64,000 nucleotides of DNA, from contig OW386287.2 of assembly GCA_936432065.2 (NCBI GenBank), positions 91,989,688 to 92,053,687 of the forward strand, in the 5' to 3' direction. The position numbers and the translations under genes are program-made. The DNA is from Rutpela maculata. Lineage: Eukaryota; Arthropoda; Insecta; Coleoptera; Cerambycidae. The notes beneath the pieces are model-generated. The model was given only the letters and a program-made list of their open reading frames with translations. It did no database searches and was not told the DNA's origin. Below are positions 44,461 through 56,880 of the stretch, piece after piece; positions within the stretch are counted from its first letter, which is position 1; every line of letters starts with the position of its first letter.

Positions 44461-46400
44461 AAAAAATAAAAATGAATACAAAAGAAACTTCAATGACAAA
44501 TGCCGGAATCAAAATCGGAGGAGAAAGAAGAAGAATTTTAAGAGCAAAAACAGAAGCCTAAGAAGAAGATTTGTAGAAGCAAAACCACAAAAAGAGGAGC
44601 ATAAACACTTCATATCACGACACAATGCGGCAACGCATTTCACAAACACTGTCCATCCCACACTCCTGTATCATATGTCATTTGGCTCTCGCTGCGGACA
44701 ACAAGCATGACCCAAATCCAACCCAATGTAGACGGCCTGACGGTACATCCTGGGACCGAGAAATTATCCTTTTTAACATAATAATCGGTATTTGAATTTT
44801 TGGGGGTGGTTTGGGGGGTTACATTGAGAAAAAAATGTTGGCACTCACAGAGAGTATTTTTTGGTACAAAAACTACAAGTTTTTTTTGAAAAGCACCAGT
44901 TTTTGGCCAAAAGTCCAATTTTTTGCCAAAAATCTGGAAAATGGGCAAGGAGAAAATGTTGGCATACGGTTTTCCAGCAATGAGCTTTGACAACGAAAAT
45001 TTTCTGCCTGGTCAGAAAGTGTTACACTACGTTCCAATGTTGGCCATAATTGATGTCGCCAGTACTGCCAATTGCACGGAGAAAAAATATTTGCATATAT
45101 CGAATGTTGATCGCTAAGATACCCTCTTCAACTAGCACCAAGCCCCAAAGTGTTCTGTTCCACAATTGAATATTTGTGGGGACGGCTAATGCCAAAACAG
45201 GCAGGTCTGACTCACAAGATAAAATACTCAGAAAAATATTGCTATAACAACAGCAATGCCAACATGTTATATCCCAGGCCCCATGTATGTAGCTAGGCTC
45301 CTATTCTATAAAAGCTTCAATTTTAAATTTGTACCCTACTGAAATTGTTTAATTACATTCCCCACTTTTGTTTCCATTGAACCAGCAGTGTCGATCCACT
45401 CCATCTACAGTATATTAGTATTAGCATTAACATGCAATAAATTGGATTAAGAGTATCATGTGATGATATTTATTCTAATTGTTTTTTAAATTTGCAGTTA
45501 ATTTGTTATAAACAATTTAACAACAGTGAAGGAATGGCACTATTGATGGTTGAAGGCAAGATAAAATGGTGGAGAGAATATATGCAAAACTTATTTAATG
45601 ACTAAGAACGTGGAAATTCAGTAGCAACAGATTGGAAGAAAAAACATATTTTCCACCGTTATTAAAGTCTGATCTTCATATGAACAAACTTTCTTAACAA
45701 ATATGTATTGATAACATGTTAAAAATTTGGGATCAATTCGATCAATCATTTTTGAGTTAAAGCAAGTTAAACGAAAGAATAATTGTTTTATTTATCCAAT
45801 AGACGCTGAAAACGAGAAAAATGAGTCGCCAAAAACTCATGACGGTGTTAAATAATTATTTATAAAACAATTGAACTACTTGACGGATCATTATGAAATT
45901 GCATAAGTGTTCTATATACTGATAATAGAGAATGCAATTAAAAAAACATTCAAGTGGATCCATTAAAGACTGCAACCTGTAAAGTGTTTCTGACTGGAGA
46001 CCTATCACAATTTTCAATAGCAATTTTAGAACTTAATAGAAGTTCAAATTATCCAAAAATGATACCATTTTTTAGAATAGCATTTTCCCCTTTCAAAAAG
46101 CTATAATTAATATTGATTCCTTGCAGAATTAAGCAAGTAAAAATACTTTTATCAGCGAAACCGAGTGCCAGCGTGCTAACTGAGAATGGGGCACACACCC
46201 AACAGGGTGTGCAAAAATATCCAGATGTTACATACTAGTACCGTACTTGCTTTGAAAACAGTTATGATTGAATTAAATTTAGATGATCATTTACACAATG
46301 ACCAAATCAACTGGCAAGTGAATGAATATAACAGTGTTTTATGGATTATTGCCTTCTCATAATGTAGGTAAAGTCTGTATGAAATTCTAAGACACAGGCG
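44461..46400. other. Intergenic, no gene recognised
   Basis: Contains a plus-strand frame at 44911-45117 (AYGFPAMSFDNENF) and a minus-strand one at 44640-44993, neither of known type. A short word aaaatgttggca recurs at 44833 and 44954. No other structure seen. Confidence 0.4.
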
Positions 46401-49182
46401 CACAGTGGTGCTTTTATTGAAAACAGGCGTCAAAAATCGGTAACCTAGCCAATTTTCGATAACAGTTTACGAAATTACGTAATTTGGTAAGTATTTGGAT
46501 ATGTTAAATTAAATTTTGCTGCAGAATTTTTTTTTTTTTTTTTTCAATATGGCGGCTTCAGAATTTGGGTCAGAAGAAGCAAAAAAGATGAAAAATGTAA
46601 CAAAATTACCCAGCCACAAATAAAAGCCCTGATCCTGGAACTTGACCCGAATAGTCCAATGTATTTTTCGATGCTGAATTCGAATCCCACCTCAGAATTC
46701 TGAGCTGGAGCAAAAAAACACCCTTAGAATAGGGTAAAATCGCCCCTCATATGGTGACAATAAGTACATGCAAAAAGTATTCCTAATAGACAATCCTAGG
46801 TATTGTACATTAGGGTGAAAATCGAGTAAAATGGTTGAAAGGGGGGGGTATAAAAATGAAAATTCGACAAAATACGTAATTTTCATTCTAAACTTATATT
46901 TCTAGGGGTTTTTGAGGTTGATGATTTCAAATTTCATTCTTAGGGTGAAAATCGAGTAAAATAGGGGTTAATGGGGTGTAAAAATGAAAATTTGACAAAA
47001 TACGTAATTTTCATTCTAAACTTATATTTCTAGAGGTTTTTGAGGTTGATGATTTCAAATTTCAACATGCCAAAAGCCAAACATTTATTGTCAGGGTGAA
47101 AATCGAGTAAAATATGAATGAAAGGGGTGAAAAATGAAAAAAAATACATAATTTTCATTCCAAAAGTATATTTCTAGGGGTTTTTGAGGTTGCTGATTTC
47201 AAATTTCAGCATGCCAAAAGCCTGGAATTTATTCTTAAGTTGAAAACAGAGTAAATTAGGGATTGAAAAAGGTGTAGAAATAAAAAGTTGAAAAAACATG
47301 TAATTTTATTCTGAAATTATATTTTTAGGGGTTTTGAACTTGTTGAGTTCAAGTTCGAATCTGATCTCAGAAAAGCCCATGTGCCCTCAAAATTTTGAGC
47401 CTTTAGCAAATAAACAACCCTAAAATAGGGTAAATCATCCCCGATTTGTGGTAACAATAAATACATGCAAAAAGTAGTTAACAAGCACAAACGTATTGTA
47501 TTTAAATATAGATTTTTGGTATATGGCAAAGGATTTTCTACTCTGAGGTAGTTAAACAACTCCTAGATAGAGGAAAGCCACCCTAATATAAAAATAAAGT
47601 TCATGGGAGGAATTAAAGTCACTTTAGTTTCTATTCAAAAATTTCTATTCAAAGTTTTTGATTTATACAAAAATGTATAAATCAAAAACTTTCACATTTT
47701 CCATATTTTAATGGTAATCTTGTATTTTATTTTTATGTAAGGGTAGTTTTTACACTCATATGTACTTTGGTAAAAGGGGCGAATTTTAAGTCACTCTAAT
47801 TCTACATAATTCCAAACTATCCATTCTTCATTTTTTATGTCATTTTTTAGCATTTATATACTCTATGATGATACGTGCGTGTAATTTCCCATTAGGCATG
47901 TACATTCACGTAGCGCGAGAGATTTGACAACACCGGCAGCCGTAAATTCGTCCGTTGGTGGAGCATTCCAGCTCTGTTATTTCGTTGCAGCCAGCTGGCA
48001 CGCGCGATGTTGTAATTCTTCTCCCTATGCCTAGCCCGCGACTACACACACGGTATGATGGTGTATATTCTTTGCAAGAACAGGGGTATTTTTTAACCTA
48101 ATCTAAGAGTAGTTGTTCGCCATTTTTTAGGGAGATGACTGCTAAATATAAAACATAACTTTCTCCCTTGTTTTGATATTCTTTACCATTCATTCACATC
48201 AATCAATAAATCCTGAAATCTGAGTTAGTTTTGCCTCGTTTTGGCTTCCTTCTATTTTGGGGGTTGCTTAACCACCTCAGAATAGAAGATCCTTTATATA
48301 CCAAAAATCTATATTGAAATACAATACGTTTGCGCTTGTTAACTACTTTCTGCATGTATTTCTTGTTACCACAAATCAGGGATGATTTACCCTATTTTAG
48401 GGTTGTTTATTCGCTAAAGGCTCAAAATTTTGAGAGCACATGGGCTTTTCTGAGATCGGATTCAAACTTGAACTCGACAAGTTCAAAACCCCTAAAAATA
48501 TAATTTCAGAATCTAAATTACGTATTTTTTCAACTTTTTATTTCTACACCCCGTTCAACCACTAATTTACTTTATTTTCAATTAAGAATAAATTCTACGC
48601 TTTTGGCATGCTGAAATTTGAAATCAGCAATTTCAAAAACCCCTAGAAATATACTTTTGGAATGAAAATTGAGTATTTTGTCAAATTTTCTTTTTTACAC
48701 CCCTTTCAACCCCCATTTTACTCGATTGTCACCATAAGAATGAAATTTGAAATCAGCAACCTCAAAAACCCTAGGATTGTACATTAGTAGTACTTTTTGC
48801 TAATACTTATTGTCACCATATATGAGGGGCGATTTTACCCTATTCTAAGGGCGTTTTTTCGCTCCGGCTCAAAATTTTGTGGGTGTTTGGGCTTTTCTGA
48901 GGTCAGATTCAAATTCAGGGTTGAAAAATACATTGGACTACTCGGGTCAAGTTCCAGGATCAGGACTTTTATTTGTGGCTGGGTTGTTTTATTGAATTTT
49001 TCATCTTTTTTGCTTCTTCTGACCTAAATTCTGAAGCTGCCATATTGAAAAAAAAATTTTCTGCAGCAAAACTAAATTTAGCATATCCAAATTCTTGACT
49101 CTACCAAGTTTCGTAAATTTTTATCGAAAATTGGCTAGGTTACCGATTTTTGACGCCTGTTTTCAATAAAAGCACCACTGTG
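46401..49182. mobile_element. Foldback element E2 with Transib-like ends, 2.8 kb
   Basis: The terminus cacagtggtgcttttattga and its exact complement are flanked by aggcg on both sides (46396-46400, 49183-49187). CACAGTG ends with a 5-bp GC-rich duplication are the hallmark of Transib transposons. The arms are about 1175 bp (46401-47575) and 946 bp (48237-49182). Inside each arm, modules with agggtgaaaatcgagtaaaa recur at 46812, 46942 and 47092, with a diverged one near 47237, every 130-150 bp. There is no transposase. The loop carries a nested MITE (47874-48053). Confidence 0.88.
47874..48053. mobile_element. 180-bp MITE, copy 2, nested in E2
   Basis: Same family as 2669-2832, with the shared block cattcacgtagcgcgagaga and ends cgtgcgtgta / tacacacacgg next to TA. 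Its position in the loop of E2 shows that it inserted later than, or was captured by, E2. Confidence 0.7.
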
Positions 49183-49187
49183 AGGCG

Positions 49188-49500
49188 GTACTGGTTTGAT
49201 ATTAATTCCCATTGAAAAAAATCACTGGTTAACTGTTGGTTGCACATTATAAGTTACTTTGCCAAATGGACCAATGATTTACTAAATAGCTCTTAAGTGA
49301 CCAATTTGGGGAATCTGAATACTCCGTAGTCTACGTGGACTCCCGCTAGTTCCATTACAGTATAGTAAATTTATAGTTTTCATTTGAGCATTTAGCGAAA
49401 TGGCTTTTTAACGTCCGTTTGAACATTTATTTGTCAAGAACGATGGGCAGCATAATGAAAATGTTATTTGAAGACCATTTCACTTGTAGCATGTATCAAG
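49188..49500 (+). other. Probable flank and 5' UTR of LINE A
   Basis: No frame. The LINE 5' boundary could not be fixed and no target duplication was found. Confidence 0.4.
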
Positions 49501-50662
49501 ATGGCCGCCAAGCCAAACACAAATGAAATTCATCTGTGCAAATATTGTGAAAAAAAATGTTATAAAACGAGTAAAGTGTGTTAATTGCAGTGCATCATAT
49601 CACAAAAGTTGTGCAACCAGACAAAAATGTTGAACCAACCAGGAATTAACAACAGAGGAAATCTCAGATAACATAACCTATGAAGAGAGAGGGGATTATC
49701 TGTCCAAGGACACTCTCATAGACACTCTAAAGTTTGAAAACAAGATTCTAATAGAACTAAACAACGAACTGAAAGTGAATAACCAATTTTTAAAAGAAAG
49801 AATACAAACCCTTGAAGAAGAAATAAACAAAAATAAAAGGCCTCCCAAATCACAACAGCATGAGCATAATGTTGAAAACAACACTGAATTCATCAAGGAA
49901 TTAATAAGTAAACAAGTTAAATTGTTTTTCAATCAAAAGAACATCATCAGCAATGAGAATACCCAACAAAAAACACCTATTACTATCAATGGAAACAAAA
50001 ACAATCAAGTACAGGAAAAAACACAGAAAGACACAATAACCACTAATAGAAATGTAATTGACCTCTATTTACTGAGGATAAGAGTACATTACTTCCTAAC
50101 CAGCATGAAGAATTTGTCATTCCTAAATATCACAAAGAGGGGAAACATGCGCACAGGCAAAGCTCAAAGTACAGGCAACTTCCAAGGAAAAGAACGAACT
50201 AACAACAAACAAACAAATGATAAAAAAATATGGTTGTTCCTGTCTCATGTGAAAGATATAACAACGGAAAATGACATCATAACTTTTATTTCGGAAAGAA
50301 CAAAATCTAACAATATTAATGTTAAACTATTAAATACAGCAAGAACTACCCCAGATAACAAATGCTTTATGGTGGGTGTCCACCCATCTCTACTGAAGAC
50401 AGTATATGATGAAAATTTCTGGCCAGATGAGGTTGCCTATACTAGGTTTAACTTTAGAATAGGACAAAGATTCCTGGATAACCCAAGACAAATGCCATCA
50501 TCCAATCAAGGCAATAACCGGCCAACAAACTTCAAGTTTTTCAGAATTCGCAAGGAACTTCTGCGGTCTTTCCAGCCCTCCAACTGCAAACAAATTCTTT
50601 TCCGGTGTCACAAGCGCTTCCACAGGATTGTTAACCACAGACATGCTGATTACTACTACTAG
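49501..50662 (+). pseudogene. LINE A ORF1
   Basis: ORF1 of a CR1/Jockey-like LINE, which binds element RNA. The start at 49501 has a good context (aagATGGCC). An N-terminal PHD-like zinc finger is readable across one frameshift: CKYCEKKC, then VKCVNCSASYHKSC. A stop follows near 49636. The rest is open to 50662: a coiled coil (FLKERIQTLEEEIN), a low-complexity Asn/Gln stretch, then the conserved KIWLFLSHVKDITTEN, NKCFMVGVHPSL and FWPDEVAYTRFNFRIGQ segment. It overlaps the ORF2 start by about 35 bp in another frame. At least two lesions in the first 50 codons make it non-functional as read. Confidence 0.85.
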
Positions 50663-52271
50663 CTCATACGACTGCAAGGGCTCGTCAATAGTACGGAAAC
50701 ATAACTTTAAACTACTACATTATAACATACAATGCATCACAAACAAAATAAACTCATTAGAACTCCTCTTTAACAAGATAGATCCCACTTTTGTCTGCCT
50801 ATGCGAGCATTGGGCAACCAGCATACAAATAGGTCAGGTAAAAATAACAGGTTATACTATAATCAGCAATTACGTCCGACAAAACCATATACATGGTGGC
50901 ACTGCAATCCTTGTTAAGGATTGCTTTGCTCATGAATGTAAAAACATTCAATATATCTGTGATATGTCATTCGAACTATCTTTCGAGTGTTCTGCTATAA
51001 CTTACAAAAATCACACTTGGATAGTATGTCTGTATAGGACACCAAATAGTGAAATTAGCATTTTCTTCACTCAGTTATCAGCTCTTCTATCAAAAATAAC
51101 TAATAAGTATAAAAATCTGTTTATATGTGGAGACTTCAATATAGACAGCATGTTGCCATCCATTAACTCTGACATTCTAAACGACATCATTGAATCCTAT
51201 GGTCTCGCATCGTTATTTAACGAAGCCACTAGAATTCAAAACGTAGCCAAGCATTCCACACAAACCAGCCTCGACTACATTTTAACAAATGCTGATATAC
51301 GCAATCTAACTTGTCAAAACTCTGACCCTGGTCTGTCAGATCATTATGTTCAGACGGTTGACAAACCAAAAATAAAAACATTTAGAAAAATCAATGAACT
51401 CTCCATAGCCGAGTTTTTAAAATTATTTTCTGAAGATCGGTTCTTCTTAACAAATCTCTATAATACCACAGACGACATCGATAGTATTTTTAATATTTTT
51501 TACGAATATTTTTCCTGGTGTTTTTCAGCGGCATTTCAAAAAATCACGAAAACAATAGCAACAAAGCGTAATGATAAAATAAAACTTAGTACTGGTACAA
51601 CAAAAAAATTACAAGATCTTAGAGATCTTAACTATTTAAAGAAACAACTCAACTGTGAATACTTAAATGAAAAATATAAACACTCAAAAAAAGAATTAGA
51701 GCATTGTGTTAGAGCAGAAAATTATTATAAAGACAAAATAAACAACTCCCATAACCAATCCCGAACACTCTGGAAAATTATTAAAGAAAACACCAATCTA
51801 ACCGAAAATGCTAAAATTGCTACGTCTCTGCATATCGATGACATAACTATCACTGATAGTTCTGAAATAGCCGGAAAATTTGGAGATCACTTCTCCACTG
51901 TCTTAGAGGACAAACTATTAAAACACTTTAATGGCGAGCTGCCCAAAAACTGTACTTGTACTAAAAATGTAGTAACTAGTTTCTTCTGTACACCCGTTTC
52001 AGAACACGATGTTCAAAAAGTAATTGCCTCGCTACCTAACAGAAAGTCGACCGGATTTGACGAGGTGTCGGTTGAACTTGTCAAAAAATGTAGTTGTGAA
52101 CTCTCAGGCCCACTGGCTTATATCATAAACAAGTCTATTCAACTCGGACAATTTCCAGAACCATTAAAACTAGCATATTTGATACCTATACCAAAATCTG
52201 GCGATCCTCATGATATTGAGAATTACCGTCCTATTGCTATATTAAGCATATTCTCAAAAATAATTGAAACG
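50628..52271 (+). pseudogene. LINE A ORF2, 5' part: endonuclease and RT start
   Basis: 548 codons, open. The apurinic-type endonuclease motifs appear in order: LLHYNIQCITNK, VCLCEHW, HGGTAILV, LYRTPNSE, GDFNID, SLDYILTN and SDHYV. After a linker, RT begins with RKSTGFDEVS and YLIPIPKSGDPHDIENYRPI. The frame breaks at 52271, where LINE B is inserted within the RT domain. The same frame resumes without loss at 55453. The endonuclease residues look complete. Confidence 0.93.
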
Positions 52272-52346
52272 CAGTTCTAACTTGACAGTGATAGAGTGAA
52301 GACCTATTAGATTTTGCTCAAACAGTTCAGTGAAAAACTTAATAAA

Positions 52347-52760
52347 ATGTCCTCAGAAAGTGAGGGAAGTTACAGTGAGATGGAGATGGATGATGATGGA
52401 AATTGGAAAAAAGTAAAATATAAAAGAAAAGCTCGAGATAGATTGGAAAGTGTAACAAAGAAAAACAAAAATCCGTCCACACCCACAAATGCTGAAATAA
52501 ATGCTATCATTGGAACATCAACAAAAAACCCAACCTCATATAAAAACTTATCACCTGAAATAAATACAAGTTCATCAAGCATTCCTAAAAACACAACACA
52601 AAACAACAACAAAAAACCATCAACAAACAATTATTCGCAGCAAATGAAAAACATAATGAATCAACAATACAAAAACATGTATTACCTAACAACCACGAGA
52701 GAATTTACCAGAACACAAATTGCAGATTTTTGGAGCGCAAGACACCCCAAATATATTTAA
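52347..52760 (+). CDS. LINE B ORF1, truncated
   Basis: Starts MSSESEGSYSEMEMDDDG, an acidic then basic N-terminus followed by Ser/Thr/Asn-rich sequence, typical of Jockey/I-type ORF1. It stops at 138 codons after RTQIADFWSARHPKYI. The zinc knuckles normally present at the ORF1 C-terminus are missing. The frame runs directly into what should be the middle of ORF2, so one internal deletion removed the ORF1 C-terminus and the ORF2 N-terminus. Confidence 0.75.
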   Translation: MSSESEGSYSEMEMDDDGNWKKVKYKRKARDRLESVTKKNKNPSTPTNAEINAIIGTSTKNPTSYKNLSPEINTSSSSIPKNTTQNNNKKPSTNNYSQQMKNIMNQQYKNMYYLTTTREFTRTQIADFWSARHPKYI

Positions 52761-55296
52761 CACCAATATTAGAGGGGGCTGCTTAGCACAGTCGAAAAAG
52801 AATCTCCAAATGGGCAAAGAAAACCCTCCAAGGATTAATAATTCTAAAAATAGCTGCCTGCATTTTACAATTCCGTACATCAAATCTAAGCTCCACATAT
52901 TTTTAGTTTATATTGACAACGGATCAATAATTGAAGAAACCATTTTCACTAAGGCCTCCTTATATGAATACTACTGGATTATTATTGGAGATTTTAACCC
53001 AAACACCACCAGGAAGAAAAATCAGCTTAAAAACTTCTTAAACAGCTCCAATTTTATAAGGATTCATACACCTCCCACGTTTCTCATGCCAAATAATCCA
53101 AGTTCAACCCCCGATGTAGTTATGTGTACAAAAAATATTCAAAATAATATCACCGAAGTGGAATTAATCTCGGACCTTGGTAGTGACCATTTAGCCATAC
53201 AATTTAAATTTAATCTACAAGCAAACCCAATTATTCTACCGCCTGATACTTACCTAGACTTGGCTAGATGTAATGTCGAAATCGTTAATGAACAAATGAT
53301 ACAATTTATAGAAAGCAGACAAGAGGCAATCACTCCATTATATATCACTATGTTCAATGAAACACTTAAAAATTTAATAATAGAAAACACACCAACAAAA
53401 GTAAAAACATTCTTTAACTACAAACTACCGCCGTTCATTTTAAACCTTATAAAACAGAAAAGAAGATTATATCGTCAAATCAATCAAAACGAAGATCATG
53501 ACACAAAATCCAAATATAACGAACTTACGAAACAAATCCATGTATTAATACAACAATACAAACAGGACAAATGGATAAATGCATGCAAGAACATTAATGA
53601 CTCCAAAGGAAAAACATATTGGAATGAAATTAAGAAACTATCCAAATATAAATCTAGCAAATCCACAATCCCTGAAATTTCGTACAATATCAACAGCTAC
53701 TCCACCGACCAAGAAAAGGCCAATGCTCTTGGCGACTACTTTGAGGACACCACTAAATTTACCATGGATGATAACTTCGATGAGGAAAATTTAAACCTAG
53801 TGAACGACTGGTATGAAAACTTTTTCAACACAGACCCTCCAACAGACGAAGATATAAATATAACAGAAGAAGAATACTACAACGTACTGAACTCAGGCAA
53901 AAATACAGCCCCTGGCCATGATCATATTAGTAGAAATATATTAAGAAAACTTGAACAGAATATACATCTAGAATTAATTAACATATACAACTACTGTATA
54001 AAAAATCATTACTTTCCAATAGAATGGAAAACTGGAGTAATAATTACAGTGCCAAAACCTAATCAAGATCATTCTCATCCACAAAGCTATAGACCAATAA
54101 CTTTATTACCAGTAATCGGCAAAAACTTGGAGAAAATCATAAAAACAAGACTACATAATGAACTAGATGAACAGATCCCCAAGAATCAATTTGGGTTCCG
54201 AGAAAAATCATCTACGATTCACCCCCTCATCATTATGACGTCAAATATACAAACCAACAGCATAATCGGAAACAAATCGGCAGCAATATACATAGACTTA
54301 ACTAAAGCATTCGACTCCGTCTGGCACAAAGGCTTGCTATTTAAGCTACATCACTCACATTGCCCCAACTATATTCTTTGGTTTCTTAAAGATTTCTTAG
54401 AGGGAAGGAAAACAAAAATCAAAATAAATGCATCCTTTTCCAGACCATACGAAAACGAACAAGGCGTTCCACAAGGATCTCCACTATCGCCAATGTTATT
54501 TAATATTTACTGTTATGACATACCGAACAACCACCAACAAACACACAATGCAGAGTCTTACCTACTTCAGTTTGCGGATGACATAGCCTGGATAGCCCAT
54601 GGAAAAACTATTGAAAAAACAATGAACATCCTGCAATTTTCAACAACTGAAACCATCCAGTGGTGTGACAAGTGGAGATTAAAAATAAATCCTAACAAAT
54701 CACAACTAATGATATTTAATCATAACATCTCAAATACTTCTCCAACTATACAAATATGTAACCATAGATTGACACCAGCAGCAACAGTTAAGTACCTTGG
54801 AATTAAGATCGACCAAAAATTAAACTTCAACAGCCATACCAAGGAAATGAAAAAAAAGATGATAACTAGAGCAAAACACTTTAGATGTCTAACTTATAAG
54901 AATCAAGGTATCAACACCTCCACAGCAAGTAAAATTTACAAAATGATATGTCGACCTATCATGGAATATGGATTCATCCTATTTAACACCTGCAGAAGAC
55001 CAGCCTTGAACAATATAGAAGTGGCAGAGAGAAACAGTCTACGTAAAATAACAAAATTTCGTCATCCAAATAATCCTCTCTACAACATATCCAATAATTT
55101 ATTATATGAAAAAACTAGTATCCAACCTATACTAACTCGCTTCAAAGACCTCACCAAAAGATATACACAATCCCAAAACCTCCTTACCCTAATTCAACCC
55201 TTCATAATTCAACTGCAAGAAGACACTACCAGAAGAAGAAGATATCCCGAAAAAACACTTTTTGAGGCAATTACAGAGAACAGCAATGATGAATAA
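52720..55296 (+). CDS. LINE B ORF2: partial endonuclease plus complete RT
   Basis: 858 codons without a stop. There is no natural ATG at the left end, because the first part of the endonuclease (the N and QETH-type motifs) is deleted. Remaining endonuclease motifs are WIIIGDFNPNT, STPDVVMCT and LGSDHLAIQF. The RT is complete: NTAPGHDHIS, VPKPNQD...SYRPITLLP, NQFGFREKSSTIHPL, motif A AIYIDLTKAFDSVWH, GVPQGSPLSPMLFNIY, motif C LQFADDIAWI and VKYLGIKIDQKLNFNSH. The C-terminal region (IYKMICRPIMEYG) also fits Jockey-group ORF2. The catalytic aspartates are present. Without the first endonuclease motifs it probably cannot nick target DNA. Type: Jockey/I-group LINE. Confidence 0.92.
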   Translation: MQIFGAQDTPNIFNTNIRGGCLAQSKKNLQMGKENPPRINNSKNSCLHFTIPYIKSKLHIFLVYIDNGSIIEETIFTKASLYEYYWIIIGDFNPNTTRKKNQLKNFLNSSNFIRIHTPPTFLMPNNPSSTPDVVMCTKNIQNNITEVELISDLGSDHLAIQFKFNLQANPIILPPDTYLDLARCNVEIVNEQMIQFIESRQEAITPLYITMFNETLKNLIIENTPTKVKTFFNYKLPPFILNLIKQKRRLYRQINQNEDHDTKSKYNELTKQIHVLIQQYKQDKWINACKNINDSKGKTYWNEIKKLSKYKSSKSTIPEISYNINSYSTDQEKANALGDYFEDTTKFTMDDNFDEENLNLVNDWYENFFNTDPPTDEDINITEEEYYNVLNSGKNTAPGHDHISRNILRKLEQNIHLELINIYNYCIKNHYFPIEWKTGVIITVPKPNQDHSHPQSYRPITLLPVIGKNLEKIIKTRLHNELDEQIPKNQFGFREKSSTIHPLIIMTSNIQTNSIIGNKSAAIYIDLTKAFDSVWHKGLLFKLHHSHCPNYILWFLKDFLEGRKTKIKINASFSRPYENEQGVPQGSPLSPMLFNIYCYDIPNNHQQTHNAESYLLQFADDIAWIAHGKTIEKTMNILQFSTTETIQWCDKWRLKINPNKSQLMIFNHNISNTSPTIQICNHRLTPAATVKYLGIKIDQKLNFNSHTKEMKKKMITRAKHFRCLTYKNQGINTSTASKIYKMICRPIMEYGFILFNTCRRPALNNIEVAERNSLRKITKFRHPNNPLYNISNNLLYEKTSIQPILTRFKDLTKRYTQSQNLLTLIQPFIIQLQEDTTRRRRYPEKTLFEAITENSNDE

Positions 55297-55441
55297 ATAG
55301 AGTAATGATATACCTAATTATTAAGAAGTTTTTTTTTTTTTTTTGTACTTGTTAAATTCACTGAGGAAATGTTATTTTAAAAATTAATTAGATGTAAAAA
55401 AAAGTATTGTAAGACAGGCTGAAAGACTTCGGTCGCTGGCC

Positions 55442-56880
55442 TAATTGAAACGGTAATTGCAGAGAAAATAAAGGATTATCTTAACACATTTCACATACTT
55501 ACCAGCTGTCAACATGGGTTTAGGAAAAATTTCTCTACAGAAACAGCCACCTTAGAATTCGTTCAGTATATTCATGATAAACTTGATAGTAACGAAAGTA
55601 CCATCGGAATTTTCCTCGATCTTTCTCGTGCCTTCGACACGTTGAACATTCGATTTGTATCGGAAAAATTAGAAAGCTTAGGAATTAGAGGAAATGTCAA
55701 CTCCTTATTAATGTCCTATCTCAGTAATAGGAGGTTCATTGTGAAACATGACAACATGAAATCAAAAGAACACATCACTAACATAGGCACACCGCAAGGC
55801 AGTGTCCTTGGACCGCTCATTTTTTTTAATGTATGTTAACGATCTCCCCGAACACATCACTGGAGGAAAAACTATCATGTATGCAGATGATAACCTCAAT
55901 AATTACATCAGGTAAAAATATAGAAGTACAGTATAAAGTATTCACCATCCTAAAACAGTTTAGTGACTGGTGCGCTAAAAATCAGTTAATGATTAATATA
56001 CATAAAACAATTATTATTAAATTTTACAACAGAATAGACAAGCATACAGCTTTTCACCCAGTTATTCAAAATAATACTATAACCCCTGTAAATTCTACAA
56101 AATTTTTAGGAACAGTAGTCGACAGCCAAATGAACTGGGTCCTACATATTGACTTTGTATCCAAAAAATTAAATAAAGCATATTACTTGATAAAAAATCT
56201 GAAAAACAAACTTGACGTAGATTCATTGATGTCAGTTTATTATGCACACTTTTTTTCAGCAATCAGCTGCAATATTATTGTCTGGGGCAGGCCCCAGGTG
56301 ACATAAATAGAATCTTTGTGCTGCAAAAACGTGTAATTAGAATGATGTTCAATCTTGACATCTATACTTCTTGTAGACCTACATTTCGTGATAGGAAAAT
56401 TCTAACAGTCACCAGTATATACTTACTTAAAATTTTGACATACATTCATGGAAAAAGGACTTTACTAACTAAACACTCTGATATCCATACCATCAACACC
56501 AGAGGGAAAAACAATATGTATCAAAATAAACAATACTATTCAAAATATGAGAAATCACCACTATACTCTGGCACCCGATTATATAACCTGTTATCCACAG
56601 ACCTACAATGCTTACCGATCTCCACTTTTAAAAGAATATTTAAGTTCAAATTGCTTCTATACCATTGACGAGTTCATCCAGACCATTAATTAGCCTATAT
56701 ATCACATAAACTCTCCTTTTATCGTATATGTATATTGTATACTAAATGTTTGAAATTGTAAAACAATTTGTTAGTTTAATTACGATGTCTGTCTTATACT
56801 TTTACACTTGTAGTTTTTTTTGACTTGTCTTATCTATTGTACTCAATAACACAAAAGATGAATAAAATTTTGAATTTGAT
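55442..56880 (+). pseudogene. LINE A ORF2, 3' part, and 3' UTR
   Basis: Continues the interrupted RT: CQHGFRKNFSTETA, motif A FLDLSRAFDTLN, GTPQGSVLGPLIF, then after a frameshift in a T run (about 55825) MYADDN (motif C) and, in the next frame, WCAKNQLMINIHKT and STKFLGTVVDSQMNW. Another shift near 56306 leads to LQKRVIRMMFNLD and SCRPTFRDRKILTVTSIYLL, ending at 56668. The 3' end carries aataaaattttgaatttg repeats near 56862-56895. Three frameshifts show the element was already dead or decayed afterwards. Confidence 0.88.

Larger units (their letters stand above)
52272..55441 (+). mobile_element. LINE B inserted in LINE A
   Basis: taattgaaacg is duplicated exactly at 52261-52271 and 55442-55452. 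The element starts cagttctaacttgacagtga and ends gacttcggtcgctggcc with no poly-A. A short terminal hairpin (ggctgaaagacttcggtc...ggcc) sits at the 3' end, a feature of several I/Jockey-group elements. It has a 5' UTR, a shortened ORF1 and a long ORF2. It is the youngest large insertion in this region, since its ORF2 frame is intact from the endonuclease onward. Confidence 0.93.

Noticed and set aside
46401..46440. A complete 12-RSS (heptamer, 12-nt spacer, nonamer)
   Set aside because: The heptamer is perfect, but the putative nonamer aaaacaggc matches the consensus at only about five of nine positions.
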